The notes beneath the pieces were generated by a model. It searched no databases. It was not told the DNA's origin and worked only from the letters and a program-made list of their open reading frames with translations. Source: Balneolales bacterium (GTDB taxonomy: Bacteria > Bacteroidota > Rhodothermia > Balneolales > Natronogracilivirgulaceae). Taken from it: a stretch of 41,167 nt of DNA. Positions 17,311-26,400 of the stretch are shown piece by piece. The DNA lies in NCBI GenBank assembly GCA_007116685.1, contig SKIC01000178.1:1-41167 (forward strand). The letters run 5' to 3'. The position numbers and the translations under genes are program-made. Within the stretch, counting starts at the first letter, position 1. Each line of letters begins with the position of its first letter.

Positions 17311-20214
17311 TTAAGCGTTTTCTAGTTCGCTTTCTTCCCATGCTTCCGGTGGAGGACAAGAACAGATCAGGTTTCTGTCTCCATATCCGTCATCAATGCG
17401 GCTAACGGATGGCCAAAATTTGGCATTTTGCACCCATTCTAATGGATAAACTGCCTTTTGGCGTGAATATGGAAAATCCCAATCATCCGATAAAACAACC
17501 GATGCCGGATGCGGTGCATTTTTGAGCACATTATTGTCCTTATCGGCTTTGCCATCGATGATTTCCTGAATTTCCTGACGAATAGAAATGAACGCCTCGC
17601 AAAAACGATCCAATTCGGCCTTGGTTTCGCTTTCTGTAGGTTCAATCATCATGGTTCCTGCCACAGGAAAAGACATGGTTGGCGCATGATATCCGTAATC
17701 CATTAAACGTTTTGCAAGATCAACAGCATCAATTCCACATTCTTGCTTGAAATGGCGAAGTTCGATAATCATTTCGTGCGCTGCACGACCGTTTTCGCCA
17801 ACGTAAAGTGCTTCGAAATGACCTTCCAAACGGTGCTTGATGTAATTCGCATTCAAGATTGCCAATTTGGTAGCATTGGTTAGTCCTTCGGCGCCCATCA
17901 TGCGGATATAGGCATAAGAAATGGCAAGAATACTTGCGGATCCAAAAGGCGCTGCGGAAACAGCTCCCTCTGAAGGAGCATCTTCGTTATCAAACAAAAA
18001 GTGCCCCGGCAAGTGTTCTTCTAAATGCTTAACCACGCCAATTGGTCCCATTCCGGGTCCGCCGCCGCCATGAGGAATACAGAATGTCTTGTGCAAATTG
18101 AGGTGGCAAACATCCGCACCAATAATAGCGGGCGAAGTTAAACCAACCTGAGCATTCATGTTGGCACCGTCCATATATACCTGACCGCCATGCTCATGAA
18201 TCAATGCGCAGATTTCTTTGATTTCGGTTTCAAAAACTCCGTGTGTGGACGGATAAGTAACCATCAGAGCGGCTAATTCGGAACTGTGTTTTTCTGCTTT
18301 TTCTCGCAAATCAGCCACGTCGATATTACCACGCTCATCGCATTTTACGATAACCACTTTCATACCGGCCATCACCGCACTTGCAGGATTAGTGCCGTGC
18401 GCAGAAGATGGAATCAAAGCCACATTGCGATGTCCTTCCCCACGTGCTTTGTGGTAATTGCGGATAGTCATGAGTCCGGCATATTCTCCCTGCGCTCCGG
18501 AATTTGGCTGCATAGACATGGCATCAAATCCGGTGATTTCGCAGAGCCATTGGCTCAATTCCTCAATCATTTGATAATATCCTTCCGCCTGATCAACAGG
18601 AACAAAAGGATGCAGACTTGATAATTCCGGCCAGGTAACAGGAATCATTTCTGTGGTGGCATTCAATTTCATGGTACATGAACCAAGGGAAATCATAGAA
18701 TGAACCAAAGAAATATCTTTGTTTTCCAGACGCTTTAAATAGCGAAGCATCTCATGCTCGCTGTGAAAACTGTTAAATACTTCGTGGCTGAGAAATTCGC
18801 TCTTTCTGGTTAAGGCATCAGGAAAACTCACAGAAATGGAATCCGTTGAAGCAAGTGCATCGGGTGCATCTTTGCCAAGTAGTCTTGCAAAAATATCAAG
18901 CACGAGTTGCACGTCTTCCGGTTCTTTTACCTGATCAAAGGAAATACCTACATAATTATCCTCAAAATAGCGGAAATTCACTTCGTTGCGAACGGCTTCA
19001 GAACGTAAGGCTTCTTTGAAGTCTTCGGATTCAACTTCAATTTTCAGCGTATCGAAATACACTTTATTCACTTGATTCAAACCCAATTCTTTGAGTCCTT
19101 TCTCAGCCAATTTTGTCATGGCGTGAATACGGGAAGCGATCCGCTTCAAGCCCTCAGGTCCGTGATAAACACCATAAGCACCTGCCATTACGGCAAGTAA
19201 AACTTGTGCTGTACAAATATTTGAGGTCGCCTTTTCCCGACGTATGTGCTGCTCTCGGGTTTGCAGAGCCATACGATAGGCCGGCTTTCCGGTTTTATCC
19301 TGAGAAACACCAATAATTCTACCGGGAATTTGGCGCTTATATGCTTCTCGGGTTGCAAAATAGGCTGCATGCGGTCCACCAAAACCCATAGGAACACCAA
19401 AACGCTGAGTGGTTCCAACTACTACATCTGCGCCCATCTCTCCGGGAGGACGTAACAAAGTGAGACTCAACAAGTCTGCGGCAACGGCAGTTTTAATGTC
19501 GTTATCAGCGGCACTTTTAAGCAAATCGCTAATATCATGCACTTCGCCATTGCTATCAGGATACTGCGTAAGTAAACCGAAGATGTCTTCATTTGTGGGA
19601 TCAAAATCCTCTACCGGCGCAAAAATTAAATTAATGCCTAAGGGTTCTGCTCTGGTTTCGAGCAAGGCTTTTGTTTGTGGGAAGATTTTATCACTCACGA
19701 AAAAAGACATCGCTTTTTTCTTTTTGCCTTTTCGTACGTCAAACATCAAACTCATCGCCTCTGCTGCCGCTGTAGCCTCATCCAGCAAAGAAGCATTGGC
19801 TATTTCCATTCCGGTCAAATCCATTACCATCGTCTGATAGTTAATCAGCATTTCCAATCGGCCTTGAGCAATTTCAGCCTGGTAAGGAGTATACGCAGTG
19901 TACCATCCGGGATTTTCCAGAATATTTCTCAAGATGACAGTGGGAGTAATGGTATCGTAATAGCCCATGCCAATAAACGAGCGGAAAATTTTATTCTTAG
20001 AAAAAATCTCTCTGAAATCTTTCAGAAAGTGATGCTCGCTGAGTGGCTCCGGCAAATCCATTGGCTTTGGCAGGCGGATAGACGAAGGAACCGTTTGATC
20101 GATAAGTTCATCAAGAGATGAAACTCCGATGGCATCCAGCATTTCTTGTATGTCTTTCTGTGATGGCGAATTGTGGCGGAATTCGAAGGATTCCCTTGCA
20201 AAAAGATTGGTCAT
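17311..20214 (-). CDS. gcvP: Glycine dehydrogenase (decarboxylating), P protein
   Basis: The 967-residue protein is a full-length fused P protein of the glycine cleavage system. Its PLP lysine is K709 in HLNLHKTFCIPHGGGGPGMG. Other family landmarks are LDEATAAAEAM, TQRFGVPMGFGGPHAAYFA (quoted in part), QTREQHIRREKATSNICTAQ and QPNSGAQGEYAGL. It decarboxylates glycine and passes the aminomethyl group to lipoyl-GcvH in the cytoplasm. GcvT and GcvH genes are not adjacent. I saw no glycine riboswitch in the 161-base upstream spacer. Start ATG at 20214. Confidence 0.98.
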   Translation of the reverse strand: MTNLFARESFEFRHNSPSQKDIQEMLDAIGVSSLDELIDQTVPSSIRLPKPMDLPEPLSEHHFLKDFREIFSKNKIFRSFIGMGYYDTITPTVILRNILENPGWYTAYTPYQAEIAQGRLEMLINYQTMVMDLTGMEIANASLLDEATAAAEAMSLMFDVRKGKKKKAMSFFVSDKIFPQTKALLETRAEPLGINLIFAPVEDFDPTNEDIFGLLTQYPDSNGEVHDISDLLKSAADNDIKTAVAADLLSLTLLRPPGEMGADVVVGTTQRFGVPMGFGGPHAAYFATREAYKRQIPGRIIGVSQDKTGKPAYRMALQTREQHIRREKATSNICTAQVLLAVMAGAYGVYHGPEGLKRIASRIHAMTKLAEKGLKELGLNQVNKVYFDTLKIEVESEDFKEALRSEAVRNEVNFRYFEDNYVGISFDQVKEPEDVQLVLDIFARLLGKDAPDALASTDSISVSFPDALTRKSEFLSHEVFNSFHSEHEMLRYLKRLENKDISLVHSMISLGSCTMKLNATTEMIPVTWPELSSLHPFVPVDQAEGYYQMIEELSQWLCEITGFDAMSMQPNSGAQGEYAGLMTIRNYHKARGEGHRNVALIPSSAHGTNPASAVMAGMKVVIVKCDERGNIDVADLREKAEKHSSELAALMVTYPSTHGVFETEIKEICALIHEHGGQVYMDGANMNAQVGLTSPAIIGADVCHLNLHKTFCIPHGGGGPGMGPIGVVKHLEEHLPGHFLFDNEDAPSEGAVSAAPFGSASILAISYAYIRMMGAEGLTNATKLAILNANYIKHRLEGHFEALYVGENGRAAHEMIIELRHFKQECGIDAVDLAKRLMDYGYHAPTMSFPVAGTMMIEPTESETKAELDRFCEAFISIRQEIQEIIDGKADKDNNVLKNAPHPASVVLSDDWDFPYSRQKAVYPLEWVQNAKFWPSVSRIDDGYGDRNLICSCPPPEAWEESELENA

Positions 20215-20375
20215 GAGGCTGTTTTAAATCGTTTTGAACTCGGTTATTAGATAAGTCTTTAAGGTAAGCATTTCTGCTTGTTTCACCATGCACCCAAACG
20301 GCGCTTTACACATTTTAATTCAATTTTTTTCTGCGTGAAAAACCGTTTTTTTAGCCACGAAAAGGCAGGACTTCC

Positions 20376-20732
20376 TTACTCTCTGATAACCAACAAAATA
20401 GCGTGATGAGGCACAATTACATATTTCTCATCCTGAAACTCGATTTCGTGCGCATGGCTCTGAAGATAGATTGCCAAGTCACCCTCCTCAGCTTGTAAAG
20501 GAATGTATTGGGCTTTATCGCCTGATGGTTTCCATGGCTCATCACGATCTGTACCTACCGGATATCCGGGTCCGGCTTTAATTACGTAACCCGAATAAAT
20601 CTTTTCTTTTTCTGATACGCCCGGTGGCAAAAATAATCCTGAGCGTGTCTGACTTTGCTCTGCTCTTGGCTTTAGCAGGAGGCGGTCGCCAATTACGATG
20701 ATATTATCGATTGATGTAATGTGAGTTTCCAT
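20376..20732 (-). CDS. GroES-like (Cpn10 fold) co-chaperone family protein
   Basis: The 118-residue protein keeps the Cpn10 core: IGDRLLLKPRAEQSQTRSGLFLP, then SGYVIKAGPGYPVG and a C-terminal YVIVPHHAILLVIRE. It is longer than classical GroES and has a 20-residue insertion around residues 60-80. No groEL follows. It is therefore a divergent GroES-like protein, possibly a second copy, rather than the main co-chaperonin. The downstream neighbour is gcvP, 161 bases away. It is divergent to the PhnD-sensor kinase. Confidence 0.85.
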   Translation of the reverse strand: METHITSIDNIIVIGDRLLLKPRAEQSQTRSGLFLPPGVSEKEKIYSGYVIKAGPGYPVGTDRDEPWKPSGDKAQYIPLQAEEGDLAIYLQSHAHEIEFQDEKYVIVPHHAILLVIRE

Positions 20733-21060
20733 AAATGCTATTTATTTGGGTTTCTGAATATACGAAAAATCCAGTCCCCTGAGAGTTTAGATACAGATTC
20801 GTGAACTCAAATGTGAGTGGGAAAAGTTGTATATTTATGAATTAGGTATTTTAAAAATGATTCAGATATCATTCGCAGATGAGCTGACTAATCAAGATGG
20901 ATGAAATCCTAGTGAAAAGTAATCATCAACATTAAAAAACCTATTCAAGAATTATGTCTTGCGTATAAGTGACTGAAACGCAAGCCAATTTCATGTTTAA
21001 GTGCCTTGTCGACTGACGAAACAGAAGGCATTTACTAGGACTGTTAGATTTTAAAAATAG
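20733..21060. other. Divergent promoter spacer with two inverted repeats
   Basis: This 328-base region separates the GroES-like gene (-) from the histidine kinase (+) and must carry both promoters. CTTGCGT/ACGCAAG (20958-20964, 20978-20984) and TGCCTT/AAGGCA (21002-21007, 21025-21030) are inverted repeats upstream of the kinase. They may fold as stems in its 5' leader or be regulator sites. I saw no gene here. Confidence 0.4.
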
Positions 21061-22698
21061 ATGATTTTAAAGGTTTTCCTTGGAATTTGGTTTTTAACCA
21101 TTTCTCTGAATTCAATTGATTTATCGGATGAAGAGATTTCTGATACCGTTCGCATTGGTATTCTTGCAAACAGAGGATTTGAAGTTACAGATCGCGATTG
21201 GGGTTATTTAATTGCCTACCTGAACAATGAAATACCAAGTGTACAATTTGAATTGGTACCCCTAGGCTTCGACATGATTGATGAAGCCGTAGTTAATCAA
21301 TCCATTGATTTTGTAATTAGCAATTCAGCTATGTACGCCAGCTGGGAGTACGCAGGCTTGGCCAATCGTATTGCTACTACCATTTATTATGAAAATGCTA
21401 CTAGTGTTTCGAGCTTTGGCTCACTCATTTTTACGCGGAGTGATAATACAGAAGTACAAACTATTCCTGATATCAGAAATAAAACTGTTGCAGCTGTAGA
21501 TAGCGCTTCTCTTGGTGGCTGGCTGGCTGGTTACGGGCTTCTGAAAGAGTTTGGGCTGAATTATAATAAAGCGCATTTTCATCGATTTTTCACTCATTCT
21601 CATGATGAAGTTGTTTTTGCCGTGTTATCGGGAGAGGCTGATGTTGGTATTATCCGCTCTACACATTTGGAACGGATGGCTGATGAGGGATTAATAAATC
21701 TAAATGATTTCAAAGCCATTGAGAGTCCTCACTCACATCCAATTTATCCATTTTTAGTGTCAACGCAGCTATATCCTGCCTGGCCATTTGCAGCATTAGC
21801 ACACACGAATTTTCGTTTGAGCCGAGAGGTAGCAATTGCTCTTTTTCGCTTTGAAAATACCTATTCCGGCACTTTGGGCTCAGGTAGAAATGGCTGGACT
21901 GTACCATTGGATTATTCGCCAGTAATGAATTTGTTGCGCACCTTAAAGATTTCTCCTTTTATAAGTCCCGACCCGACTCTGCGAGAAATGGTGGTTTTAT
22001 TACGATTTGAAATTCTGATTCTAACGGGAGTATTTCTGATTATCGTAATAGTATCTGTAAATTTGTGGCGCGCAGAAAGGAGAATCCAATCTACTTTGGA
22101 TGGCAAAGAGTTAATGCTGCAAGAGGTACACCATCGTATCAAAAACAACATGAACACTATTTATGGACTAATCATACTGGAAGAAGACCGAATCAAAGAC
22201 AAAGAGTCGCGTGAAATTTTGGTGGATGTTGCCAAGCGAGTGCAAGCCATGCAGATTATGTACACAAAGTTGTATCAAACAACCTATGAGGGAAGTATTA
22301 ATTTATCGGAATTTTTGCCTGATTTACTAAATGAGATACTTGCCAATTTCGAGCATAAAACTAAAATCAAATTGCATACTTCCATCTCAAACACGTATAT
22401 AAATCCAAAGTTACTATCGAGTTTGGTTATCATTTTGAATGAATTGCTTTCTAACTCTGTAAAGCATGGATTTCAAAATCATGAAACACCGGAAGTTTTT
22501 GTTCAGATACGTAAGAGTAAAGATATCTTAATTGTAACTGTTACCGACAATGGTGGTGATTTCCCGTCAAAAGAAATTCCAACCTCAGGCTTTGGTTTAC
22601 GATTGGTTGAAATGCTTTGCGAACAGCATAACGGAGAGATGACAATTACAGGCAATAACAACGAAACGAGCATCAATATTAAACTTAGGGTAGAATAG
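21061..22698 (+). CDS. Orphan sensor histidine kinase with PhnD-like periplasmic domain
   Basis: The 545-residue protein has an N-terminal export signal, a PhnD-type periplasmic binding domain (about 28-290, with RIGILANRGF, VPLGFDMIDEAV and AAVDSASLGGW) and a membrane helix (about 315-335). It continues with a HisKA_2 dimerisation/phosphoacceptor domain (EVHHRIKNNMNT, histidine 357/358) and an HATPase domain with N-box ELLSNSVKHG, G1 DNGGDFP and G2 GFGLRLV. The sensor resembles that of TtrS-type kinases, which sense small anions through a PhnD fold. No response regulator is next to it, so its partner is elsewhere. HisKA_2 kinases often act through other output proteins. Confidence 0.88.
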   Translation: MILKVFLGIWFLTISLNSIDLSDEEISDTVRIGILANRGFEVTDRDWGYLIAYLNNEIPSVQFELVPLGFDMIDEAVVNQSIDFVISNSAMYASWEYAGLANRIATTIYYENATSVSSFGSLIFTRSDNTEVQTIPDIRNKTVAAVDSASLGGWLAGYGLLKEFGLNYNKAHFHRFFTHSHDEVVFAVLSGEADVGIIRSTHLERMADEGLINLNDFKAIESPHSHPIYPFLVSTQLYPAWPFAALAHTNFRLSREVAIALFRFENTYSGTLGSGRNGWTVPLDYSPVMNLLRTLKISPFISPDPTLREMVVLLRFEILILTGVFLIIVIVSVNLWRAERRIQSTLDGKELMLQEVHHRIKNNMNTIYGLIILEEDRIKDKESREILVDVAKRVQAMQIMYTKLYQTTYEGSINLSEFLPDLLNEILANFEHKTKIKLHTSISNTYINPKLLSSLVIILNELLSNSVKHGFQNHETPEVFVQIRKSKDILIVTVTDNGGDFPSKEIPTSGFGLRLVEMLCEQHNGEMTITGNNNETSINIKLRVE

Positions 22699-22825
22699 CG
22701 CTCCAAATGGTCAGTTATTCGCAGAATACACTTCGCTTTAGATTGCTTCTGAGATGAACTTGCCCTATTTTTGGAATCTGTAAAAAAGCCGCCAGCACTA
22801 AACTTCAGCTTTTTTTTTAGAAGTT

Positions 22826-22899
22826 CGGGATGTGGCTCAGCCCGGTAGAGCACTCGCATGGGGTGCGAGGGGTCGCAGGTTCAAATCCTGTCATCCCGA
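22826..22899 (+). tRNA. tRNA-Pro (anticodon GGG)
   Basis: The sequence folds as a standard cloverleaf. Acceptor CGGGATG pairs with CATCCCG (22826-22832, 22892-22898), with discriminator A at 22899. The D-arm is GCTC/GAGC, the anticodon stem CTCGC/GCGAG has loop ATGGGGT (anticodon GGG at 22860-22862), and the T-arm is GCAGG/CCTGT around TTCAAAT. It reads CCC proline codons. The CCA tail is not encoded, so it must be added enzymatically. Confidence 0.97.
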
Positions 22900-22907
22900 C
22901 TGAACGC

Positions 22908-22946
22908 AAAAAGGGAATCATGATTCGTATCGTGATTCCCTTTTTT
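22908..22946 (+). terminator. Terminator after tRNA-Pro
   Basis: GGGAATCA (22913-22920) pairs with TGATTCCC (22933-22940); four further pairs extend it to a 12-bp stem around TCGT. Six T follow. It ends tRNA transcription and may also serve the convergent gene at 23020. Confidence 0.85.
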
Positions 22947-23019
22947 GTTTTATAGAAGTCTTTGATTATAGGTAATCCTCCACCGCAGCGGATGAATAAT
23001 CAAGATTTTAAAATATCCT

Positions 23020-23391
23020 CTAATCAAAACTCGGAAGCATTGCCCGCAGTTGGTCAGGTAGTTCTAATTCCGTGTCGGGAGGCAAGGCTTCAATACTGCG
23101 AGCGTACCATTGCATACCCACACGAGCCAAACGAAATGATATTTTATCTCCAGGTTCAAGCTCAGAAACAAGCTCTGGAGAATCAATTCTAAGATTCATG
23201 CGCATGGCGTTCATGACTTCAGGAATATCCTCATGAGCCACAGAAATGACATTAATATCGGCATCCAAACTTAGAAAGATTCCTCTGGTATCATAAGAGG
23301 CAGATTCATCGCGAGTTTCAGATTCACTGCCGCAAGCCATCAAGCCTAAAGCTAATAAGAGAATTACTACAGTCAGATAGTGATTTTTCAT
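23020..23391 (-). CDS. CusF-like copper-binding lipoprotein
   Basis: I start this gene at the ATG at 23391, which gives a 123-residue protein with a lipoprotein signal (LMAC, Cys20); an upstream start at 23457 would overlap the TamB gene and hide the signal. Residues about 33-105 match the CusF-like copper-binding domain: RGIFLSLDADINVISVAHED, with IPEVMNAMRM supplying H53, M60, M63 and M65, then ELEPGDKISFRL. It should bind Cu(I) in the periplasm, held on a membrane by its lipid. It lies 55 bases downstream of TamB and may be co-transcribed. No Cu-exporting ATPase is nearby. Confidence 0.8.
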   Translation of the reverse strand: MKNHYLTVVILLLALGLMACGSESETRDESASYDTRGIFLSLDADINVISVAHEDIPEVMNAMRMNLRIDSPELVSELEPGDKISFRLARVGMQWYARSIEALPPDTELELPDQLRAMLPSFD

Positions 23392-23446
23392 AGTTTTTGA
23401 TTTTTTATGATAAGGGGTTGATGCGAAAAGATACGGTCTAGAATCG

Positions 23447-26400
23447 TCAATAATCATATCGCCAGAGAATATCTACTCCGGTTCGGTAATCATCACTGGC
23501 GGTTATTAGCAAATCCAGGTTGTTCCTAAGCATGTATTCAATCAATACCTGACGGCCAAGGTTGGTACCGCCTAATTCCTGAACATATGCTATAAACAAT
23601 CGGTCTGTAACATATTTACCTGCTTTAATAGACGTGCCTGAGCCTGTACCTTTTTGATTATTATCGATTTCAACCACGTCAATTCCAAGACGATCGGCGG
23701 CAAGCTGCTCGATTCTGTCTATGATTAGATCGATCGCGATATCTGCAGCAAAATCACTTTGAGACCTTCCGGATACCGATCTTTCCCAGCCGGCTAAAGC
23801 GGCAAACGGTCTGCCAAATAGCGTATAACTGACAATATCCTGAAATCCCATTTCAGGATCACTCTCGTAAGAAAATTCAGGCTCTTCAACGGTTCCTGAG
23901 ATCACATAAAAAATCCGAATATCCTCGCCGGTTTGTCGTGGGCGGTACACTGTTCGAATATTCATTTCAGGATTGGTAGCCGGCCCACTGAATAAAATCG
24001 AGCCACTATCCATTTCAAATCGCTTATTAAATAGCGTAGTGGCATGTCCGGTTGGAATCTCAAGTTCTCCAAAAATCTCAACATCTTCGTCTCCGGGGTT
24101 TTTCACAAGATCCAATTCACCTCGTAAATCCAGATTCAATTCAGGGTCGCGACGGTTTCTAAGGAAGAAATTTCTGGTAAATACGATTCCCATCTCCATT
24201 TGCATTGGCGTAAAGAAATCGAACATTTCTGTAGTAGTTGATTCTTCATCTTCAAGCTTCACATCTTCTATCGTTCGCTCTCCGAAATTGTCCAGATAAA
24301 TTACGCCTCGTTCCATTGTAAGGTCGCCACTGAGTTGTAAACTTTCCAATGGACCCCTCAAATCGGTGTTCAAACTGATAAACAAATCGATATCTCGAGT
24401 ATCATATACTCTGAAATTTCGAGCATTGGCTCGCAATTGTATATCCGAAGGCATAAATCCATCAAGGCTAATTTCACCACTGGCTGATAATGAGCCCCCA
24501 CTATCCATGCTTAATTGCTCTATGGTGATCTTGTCCGGTTCAAAGAGCAAATCCATTCGCATATTTTGAAATCGGATATTGTTCTCAATCACACGTACCG
24601 AACCATTTCGTAAGCGAGCATAACCGAGGGCTTCAAGCTTTTCCGGTGGACCTTTCACGTTGATATCAGCTTGCAAAGAACCCCGTAAGCCTCTTGCCAC
24701 ATCCCGCGGAATAAAATCGTTTAGCGTTGCCAATCGAAACTCATTAGAAACAAAACTTACATCCAAAGGGTTATCCTGATCGGGACCTGAAATATCAAAA
24801 CTTTGGAAATCTATAAAAAGCGGTATATCCCCTGAAATTTCCAGAACTCTCTGATCCAAAGAGTTCATAAATCCGACTAAATTTATCTGATTTTCTTCAT
24901 GTGAATAATCCATTCTCAGATCTAAAGAATCTACCGGCACATCTGAAATCCTGGCACCATATAAAATAAATTCTCCCGTCAAATTGGGACTTCCGGCAGT
25001 GCCACTCAATGTGCTATTTGCTTGCAATCTTCCCGTTAACCCCTCCAATCCAAGCATTGCTAATACAGGAGTAAATTCCTGCAGATCAAAATCGGGAATA
25101 TGTAGGCTACCCATTACTTCCTGCTCAAAAAACTCAGCATCTAAATCTTCCGGAGCTTCAGGCTGAAATGGCAATGTGTAAGATGCTGCGATATATTCTT
25201 TTTGATCTTTGCGAACAGCAAAATTCAAATCCAGCCATTCCTCGATAATTGTAGCCCTGAGTTGTAGCGTGTCCAAGGCGATTTCATCCATTTTAAAACT
25301 GTGCACTATTATATCCGAATCAAGGTTTATATGCTCTAAACCTCGAATATCAAAAGCAATTCGTCCGCTTAAAAACGCATCAAACATGGCTTCGTCCATA
25401 ACCACTTGCTGAATAAGTCCTAAATCGGCATCCTGTCCATCAAACATTCCCCGAAAACTTTCTTCACCATACTGTTCAATGGCGAGCGTAATTTTTGATG
25501 AATTATTTGAAGATAATCTGAGCGTATCCAGGCGAATTTTGGAATCTTTTTGCTCAAACAAGAAGGGCTCCATTAATTCATATCCACCAACAGGATCAAA
25601 GATGGATAAATGTGTAGTAAAAACTTCCAGAATATCTTGGGCAATCCGAACTTCTGCTTTTTGGGCTATACCGCTGCCTTCACGTACCAAAAATTCAAAG
25701 TCAAAGGAATTTGTATGCAGATTCCCGTCGAGCTTTCCTTCAGAATTAATCGTAACGGAATGAGCGGTAAATGCCGGTGTGCCCGGTTCTGAGATTTTAA
25801 TTTCTAGAGAGTAATTTATTTTTTCAGAAATGTTGGCTTGAAAACTTCCATCTATCTGACTCACTGCTATGGTATCAGCTTCGATTTCCCGTAGCGCTAG
25901 TTCGGCATTTATTCCAAGTCGTTCATTTTCTTCGGCGCGTGCGGTTCCTGTAATATTTCCAAGCACAAAGAGCCTTTCGAGCCCGGCAAGATTACTGAAA
26001 GGGGAAACATCTTTGATATCCAGAGAGAAATCAGCAAAATTCTCAGGGTGATAAGGCTCATCCAACTTGAAATTCACTTTCAATTGCGCATCTGCAATAT
26101 CACTAATCAGTCGGGCATCCTGGATGATTAGGTTCGGCCCATTCAATCTAAAATCACTCCCAAACGATGGAATGAATGCGCGGTTTACAAAGGAACTGTC
26201 TGCATCAAAATTCGCTTGTAATTGTATGGTTTCAGGATCAAAACCTTTGCCTTCTCCTTCAAGGTAAAACCTCAGGCGTGTTGGAAGAGCATCTAATCCC
26301 TGAATTACGGCCAGATTAAATTGCTCCGTGAATACGCCAAATTCGTATCGAGGCTCTTCATCCTCCAAATTTAGATTCAATGATGCAATTAACTCAGAAT

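Noticed and set aside
19409..19837. Plus-strand open frame of 142 codons
   Set aside because: It is antisense to gcvP, whose full-length family match explains the sequence.
20215..20375. Possible glycine riboswitch before gcvP
   Set aside because: The spacer lacks the paired conserved stems of the glycine aptamer as far as I can see by eye.
23392..23457. Longer start for the CusF-like lipoprotein
   Set aside because: It would place 22 residues before the lipoprotein signal and overlap tamB; the ATG at 23391 starts the signal.
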